Shown here piece by piece: positions 8,221 to 11,931 of a stretch of 11,931 nucleotides of DNA (position 1 is the stretch's first letter; the number at the start of each line of letters is the position of its first letter). The position numbers were made by a program, and so were the translations under genes. Source of the DNA: Saccoglossus kowalevskii (taxonomy: Eukaryota > Hemichordata > Enteropneusta > Harrimaniidae); NCBI RefSeq assembly GCF_000003605.2, contig NW_003147782.1, positions 81,876 to 93,806 of the forward strand. The letters run 5' to 3'. The notes below the pieces were generated by a model. It saw nothing but the letters and a program-made list of their open reading frames with translations. It ran no database searches and was not told the DNA's origin.

Positions 8221-8523
8221 ATGTCAATCTCGATCAGACAAAATGACGCCGCCCACTGTTCCTCGGAAGCGTGGTATGGCTACATTCACAGACTCAGCAC
8301 GAAAGCAGTATCGAACGTTGACATTTTTTTGAAAACTTGGCCTGGCCTGCGAGCGAAGCCGAGCAGTTATTTTTCTAAAAATAGAACTGACGTAACCAAA
8401 GAACGTCGAAGCGGAAATCGAGTTATTAGTTCACGCACGAGTTTGGTGGGTCTCAAGATGGCGCCACGAACGATTCGGTGTTTCGTCGCTGATCAAAATG
8501 ACTTGACACATTATTTAAAGTAA
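8221..8523 (+). other. CpG-rich block with 100-codon ORF, possible promoter or exon
   Basis: This block is richer in CpG than its surroundings and carries the longest open frame in the window (100 codons, stop TAA at 8521-8523). The product is basic and serine-rich with no family I recognise. It also contains a CRE-like TGACGTAA (8389-8396) and AAGATGGCGCC (8455-8465), which fits the YY1 consensus AAGATGGCGGC at 10 of 11 positions. The ATG in that motif (8458) has A at -3 and G at +4 and is in frame, giving a 21-codon tail ending in HYLK. A true short exon, an intronic enhancer and a promoter are all possible; regulatory DNA seems likelier than a complete gene. Confidence 0.25.
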
Positions 8524-10034
8524 CTATGTTCTGTCCGTTGTCAGAAAACGACTACATGCTCAACACTCGGAAGATGTTTTTGCATCAATGAGCAATTTTT
8601 GTTCAGCATAATTTGTGAACAACAAACAAAACGGCGCTGCACATTGACCGGAAGCGCACAATTTTCAAACTCTTAGAGAATATAAATTTCTTCCATTCTC
8701 CCCTCTAGCTGCGCTCGATGCAAGCAAATACCTGTATTTGTTTTAGTACTTCTATGCTTTATGCCACACCCCATGTAAAATGTCATATTTATCATGCAAA
8801 ATACTAAGATCACGCGAGATCCACTGATGACCGCGTTTTTGTGGTCTGGATCACATGATATTTCGTTAAAATTAAAATGACGACAGTTAATTTTTTTCGG
8901 TCATTGCTCTCCTCGGGATTACATTGTGTACACTTCGCTATGCAAGAATACATTTCTGTTTATATTTGACTTAATCACTATTTTTGTATGTGAAACGATT
9001 TTGAGACAGCTATTGCATATTTAGCCGTGATTCTATTATGATTTAAATCATGGTTGGAATAACCAAAAAGAGTGAAATAAACTAAACAGTATGCTTTAAT
9101 TAATGTGCGACGTAGGGCAAGGTGAACTGTTTTTGATATTTTAACGGTACCCAATCGAACTGTTACTTTGGGTGGACTATATTGAAGTACAAACAAAGAA
9201 TATTATTAGTACGATATTGTACTTTATAATCTTGTTACTAACTGAAGCATGGTATCTGATATTATAACAATTTATTATTTCAGGGTAGTTACATATCACT
9301 AGAATTAATCTATGTTAATTACTTAACAAGCGAAATATTATCATGAAGACATATAATTAATCGAGTATATGTCTTGGGCCAATGGGAGTCTATCAAAATA
9401 TGTTTATTAAAACAGTGTATACGAAAATATAAATTGTTGAATAGTGACAAAGCCCTATTATATGAACGTTAGTAGAAACAATTACTTCAAAAGTAGGGAT
9501 GACAGCTTTTCAAACGGGGGTAATGTGTATTGTATTGTACTTCGAAGACATTAGCTCAATCCGAAGCATGTCTAACGGTTTAAGAAAAATAAAGCAGTTG
9601 ACAAATTATAACCACAGTCAGCTAGTGTGCGAGTGCAATCAAGTACTTGCGATTAATTTACCTATATCTGCCGCATGCGAGATGCCATCTTGAATACGAC
9701 TCGAATTTATGAAAAAGATACAAGTTGAGGAAGCTTTTTTTTAGATAATTACAAAATAGGGAAAAAACATTCGCAGCCAAACGATCCGTTGTGGCTAACA
9801 TTAAGCCAACTGCTAACAAAATGTGAAAACAAAATTAACATTCAATGTATTGACCTAATCAGCGACAGCATTACTTTAAATCTGAGGCTGTTTTTTGTAA
9901 ATAAAATAACCTTGTTATTTTTTTTTGGAAATGTTGCAGTGTAGTGTTGATATAGGCGGATGAATTGAAAAAAATCATATCTACTTTCGCTATATTAAAC
10001 ATATGACGTTGATCCAAAGTCAGTTATCAATTTA
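8524..10034. other. gene-free stretch with an ETS-type site
   Basis: ACCGGAAGC at 8647-8655 is an ETS-family consensus, about 190 bases from the YY1-like motif, and may belong to the same regulatory block. A perfect 8 bp hairpin, AAAATAAC/GTTATTTT with a 3-base loop, lies at 9903-9921 and is followed by a T-run. The frames at 8978-9196 (-) and 9499-9693 (+) have no supporting features. Confidence 0.45.
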
Positions 10035-10078
10035 CTATTCGCGCTAACCAAATGTATAAGTAGAAGCGCGGTGAATAG
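10035..10078. repeat. imperfect hairpin, arms CTATTC(acc)GCGCT
   Basis: CTATTCGCGCT at 10035-10045 pairs with AGCGCGGTGAATAG at 10065-10078. All 11 bases of the left arm are complementary, leaving a three-base bulge in the right arm and a 19-base loop. It could be a relic of a foldback element or simply chance; no target duplication is visible. Confidence 0.4.
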
Positions 10079-10292
10079 GAAGCTATAATATTGAAAATTA
10101 GCTGGCTTGAAATATTTCCCCCTTTGACATAAAATACTGTTGTTTATCAAAATAGAATTATCAGAAAAATATCTTTATTTAATTATGTGTATACACATCT
10201 TAGGATGTTGTCGTCGCATGAAAATGTCCGATTTGAAAATGATGAATATATCTTGGCGTTAATTACATAATTATCCTATCTGTTAGTTTGTG

Positions 10293-10312
10293 CATTCCGT
10301 AATTACGAAATG
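10293..10312. repeat. 20 bp near-perfect palindrome centred on AATT
   Basis: CATTCCGTAATTACGAAATG is self-complementary except for one mismatched pair. The centre CGTAATTACG is a perfect palindrome containing TAATTA, the type of paired site bound by homeodomain dimers. No gene is attached to it. Confidence 0.4.
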
Positions 10313-10655
10313 TTTAACGTATGTATGTATGCCATATTGTAGGTTAGACGATAATCCCAGCAGGTCGCATTTGAATTTCATTTTAGGGGAATACAACAAG
10401 AACGAAAATGACATACAGACATAGCCACAGGCACCTTTTGCATTGTTAAACTTCATGCATATAGCCAGTAGATGATGTTAATGTGAAGCTGCACTTGTTG
10501 AATTCTACGCTGGCGAGATATATTGACATATTAGATGCACAGCCAATGCTAATATTTGTATCACCTTTACATTTTTCTCCCTTTTGTGTGTATATTGAAC
10601 TATGGTATCTCAAGTGTTATATACCCCACCTAGTATAAAAAACAGTCTGACTACG

Positions 10656-10748
10656 ATGAATATATGGCTTTACGGACTAATGTTGGTGATCCTTACCCAA
10701 TTTCAATACATTTTAAGTGCATTGAACACAAACGGGTATGAAGATTAA
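10656..10748 (+). CDS. 30-codon ORF resembling a signal peptide
   Basis: This starts MNIWLYGLMLVILTQFQY, with a hydrophobic core at residues 3-14 and a plausible cleavage context LSA|L near residue 22. It is followed by LNTNG and a possible donor G|GTATGA at 10736 (phase 2). The unspliced frame stops at 10746-10748. TATAAAA lies at 10634-10640, only 16 bases before the ATG, too close to act as its TATA box if this ATG is the start. AT-rich DNA readily yields short hydrophobic frames, so chance is the leading explanation. Confidence 0.15.
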   Translation: MNIWLYGLMLVILTQFQYILSALNTNGYED

Positions 10749-11043
10749 AAATTCAATAAAATGCAGCTCTTATGTCAGTTATCTAAAAATGATATATGTT
10801 TCCAGTTAAAACTAGCAATGTAATACCTAATTTATACATTTGGTACATTCTACCAATGTTAATATTCAATGCATTTGGCAAATAATTTTCATATTTATTC
10901 TACGCAAAATATTAGACGTTACTAATAACATGAATCCCATTCTTATGAATATATGATACATCTTATGGTGTATTCATTCTGCATTTCGTTATGAAATAAT
11001 TATACACGGTGGTACGACACAGTGTCTTATTAGGAAATACACC

Positions 11044-11165
11044 TGCGCATGCGTCAGATGGCCATAGCGTGTCATTGTTTACACAACAAGCGTCTACCCA
11101 TGAGACTTTGCGGTTTTAGCGTGTGTTGTTATCGTTGCCAGGGACTCAATTCCCGCGCGTGCGCA
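11044..11165. promoter_or_regulatory. CpG-rich block with paired NRF1-type sites
   Basis: TGCGCACGCGCG, on the minus strand at 11154-11165, matches the NRF1 consensus YGCGCAYGCGCR exactly. TGCGCATGCGTC at 11044-11055 matches 10 of 12. Between them are a forkhead-like TGTTTAC near 11077, AGATGGCCAT (YY1-like) near 11057 and GTTGCCAGGGAC, an X-box-like half-site, near 11134. TTCCCGCGC lies beside the second NRF1 site. This cluster is typical of a TATA-less animal promoter. No good ORF follows on either strand. The outer arms also resemble a decayed inverted-repeat element, discussed in the findings. Confidence 0.4.
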
Positions 11166-11186
11166 GTTGATGACCTCCCGCTTTAA

Positions 11187-11931
11187 GTATGATAATCAAA
11201 TGTGTTTTATCACCATGCACTATCAAACTACATTCTCACCGAGAATTGCGTCTTTAAATATCTAAATATTGCACCGATTTTGTTTGATTAAAGTATGCAA
11301 ATTCAAATGAAATTTGTAATTTTGTTATTAAAATAATGTTTTGACTGCGTTTGCGGAAGAACTATAGTAACGGCTGATACAGTATTGTTGGGATGCTGGG
11401 CGACTAATAAACTATACAAGTAACCTGTAGAATGCTGTGTGGGTAATATTTTTATATTGATTTTTGTTGCATTTGCAGCAAATAGTTACCAAACAATGAG
11501 AAATCTATAGGATTGGATATACCTCTCAGCTGGCTTCACATGCATAGTTCAAGACTGCCTAACCGGTGCTTATACCAGGATTTAGTTGCAGCACTGTGGT
11601 CTGTGGTTACAGCTTCATTTTCCGAGTAATCACAAGAAATTGACATTACAATAGAAAATAAAAGACTGGCACTCCCATACAATTAATAGCAAGTGAAATT
11701 CCTGGAATTGAAACATAGATTTTGAAGTCACTGGTGTAGGCATTGAATAACTTCAAGTTGGCATAAAGACAAGGTAGTTTATTTAATCAGTGCTGAACTA
11801 GAGGTTGAAATTATAATTAAGTTCGTTGTCATATAATTTCTCCTGAATTCAAATAGAATACACTGGTGAAAGGATGTTTTTGAGGTGTGGTTACATTGTG
11901 TATGGAGTGGTAGGGTTGGGTGTCATATAAT
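11187..11931. other. gene-free AT-rich stretch
   Basis: No coding region, repeat or RNA gene is supported. An acceptor-like TTTGCAG ends at 11478, but the frame following it in phase 1 stops after ten codons. Confidence 0.5.

Noticed and set aside
9268-9290. Acceptor-like TTATTTCAG as exon 2 of the 7126 gene
   Set aside because: Joined in phase 1 it gives GGG followed at once by TAG, so it cannot continue the frame.
9903-9929. Hairpin followed by a T-run resembling a bacterial terminator
   Set aside because: The stem is AT-only and the context is eukaryotic, so a Rho-independent terminator is not meaningful here.
10795-10885. Acceptor TTTCCAG ending at 10805 with about 25 open codons
   Set aside because: The sequence is AT-biased and has no recognisable motif and no clear donor before the TAA. 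Open length is within chance.
11455-11511. Good-looking acceptor TTTGCAG ending at 11478
   Set aside because: In phase 1 the frame stops at TAG after about ten codons and shows no protein-like content. It could only be a non-coding or very short terminal exon.
1-11931. CRISPR array, prokaryotic operon or phage cassette
   Set aside because: There are no regularly spaced direct repeats, no long ORFs and no ribosome binding sites; the window is eukaryotic in character.

Overview
The window looks like nuclear DNA from an animal, most likely an invertebrate. It is AT-rich and intergenic or intronic in character. No open frame on either strand exceeds 100 codons, and there is no operon-like packing, no Shine-Dalgarno pattern and no rRNA or tRNA gene. 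It holds TTAA-flanked miniature transposons, microsatellites, a degenerate minisatellite and isolated CpG-rich blocks with metazoan-type promoter motifs. CpG is used freely, which does not resemble a vertebrate genome. The species cannot be fixed from sequence alone.

Layout. Bases 1-2100 hold no gene, only a tandem pair of GTTTCCATGG motifs and a perfect CRE palindrome. Bases 2160-2305 are a decayed minisatellite of about 40 bp units. Bases 2442-2733, 3624-3748 and 4347-4455 are three members of one family of short inverted-repeat elements inserted at TTAA. This family is the clearest structured system in the window. The 125 bp and 109 bp copies align across their whole length with a single 16 bp gap, and the 292 bp copy shares their terminal and subterminal sequence. 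Bases 4456-6990 are gene-free, with an RFX-type X-box near 5428 and an (ATCA)n microsatellite at 6346-6383.

The best gene candidate is on the + strand near 7000-7216. A GC-rich leader with an E2F-type site and a five-codon upstream ORF precedes a good-context ATG at 7126. That ATG opens 30 codons encoding a convincing secretory signal peptide, and a phase-1 splice donor follows directly at 7217. This reads as the first coding exon of a secreted or membrane protein. No convincing second exon was found, so the intron probably runs to the end of the window or beyond.

Two CpG-rich blocks further on (about 8221-8660 and 11040-11180) carry YY1, ETS and NRF1-like motifs and may be promoters or enhancers. 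The second may instead be a worn relative of the TTAA family. Everything else is AT-rich sequence in which I see no gene. Nothing here shows genes acting together, because at most one gene start is supported.
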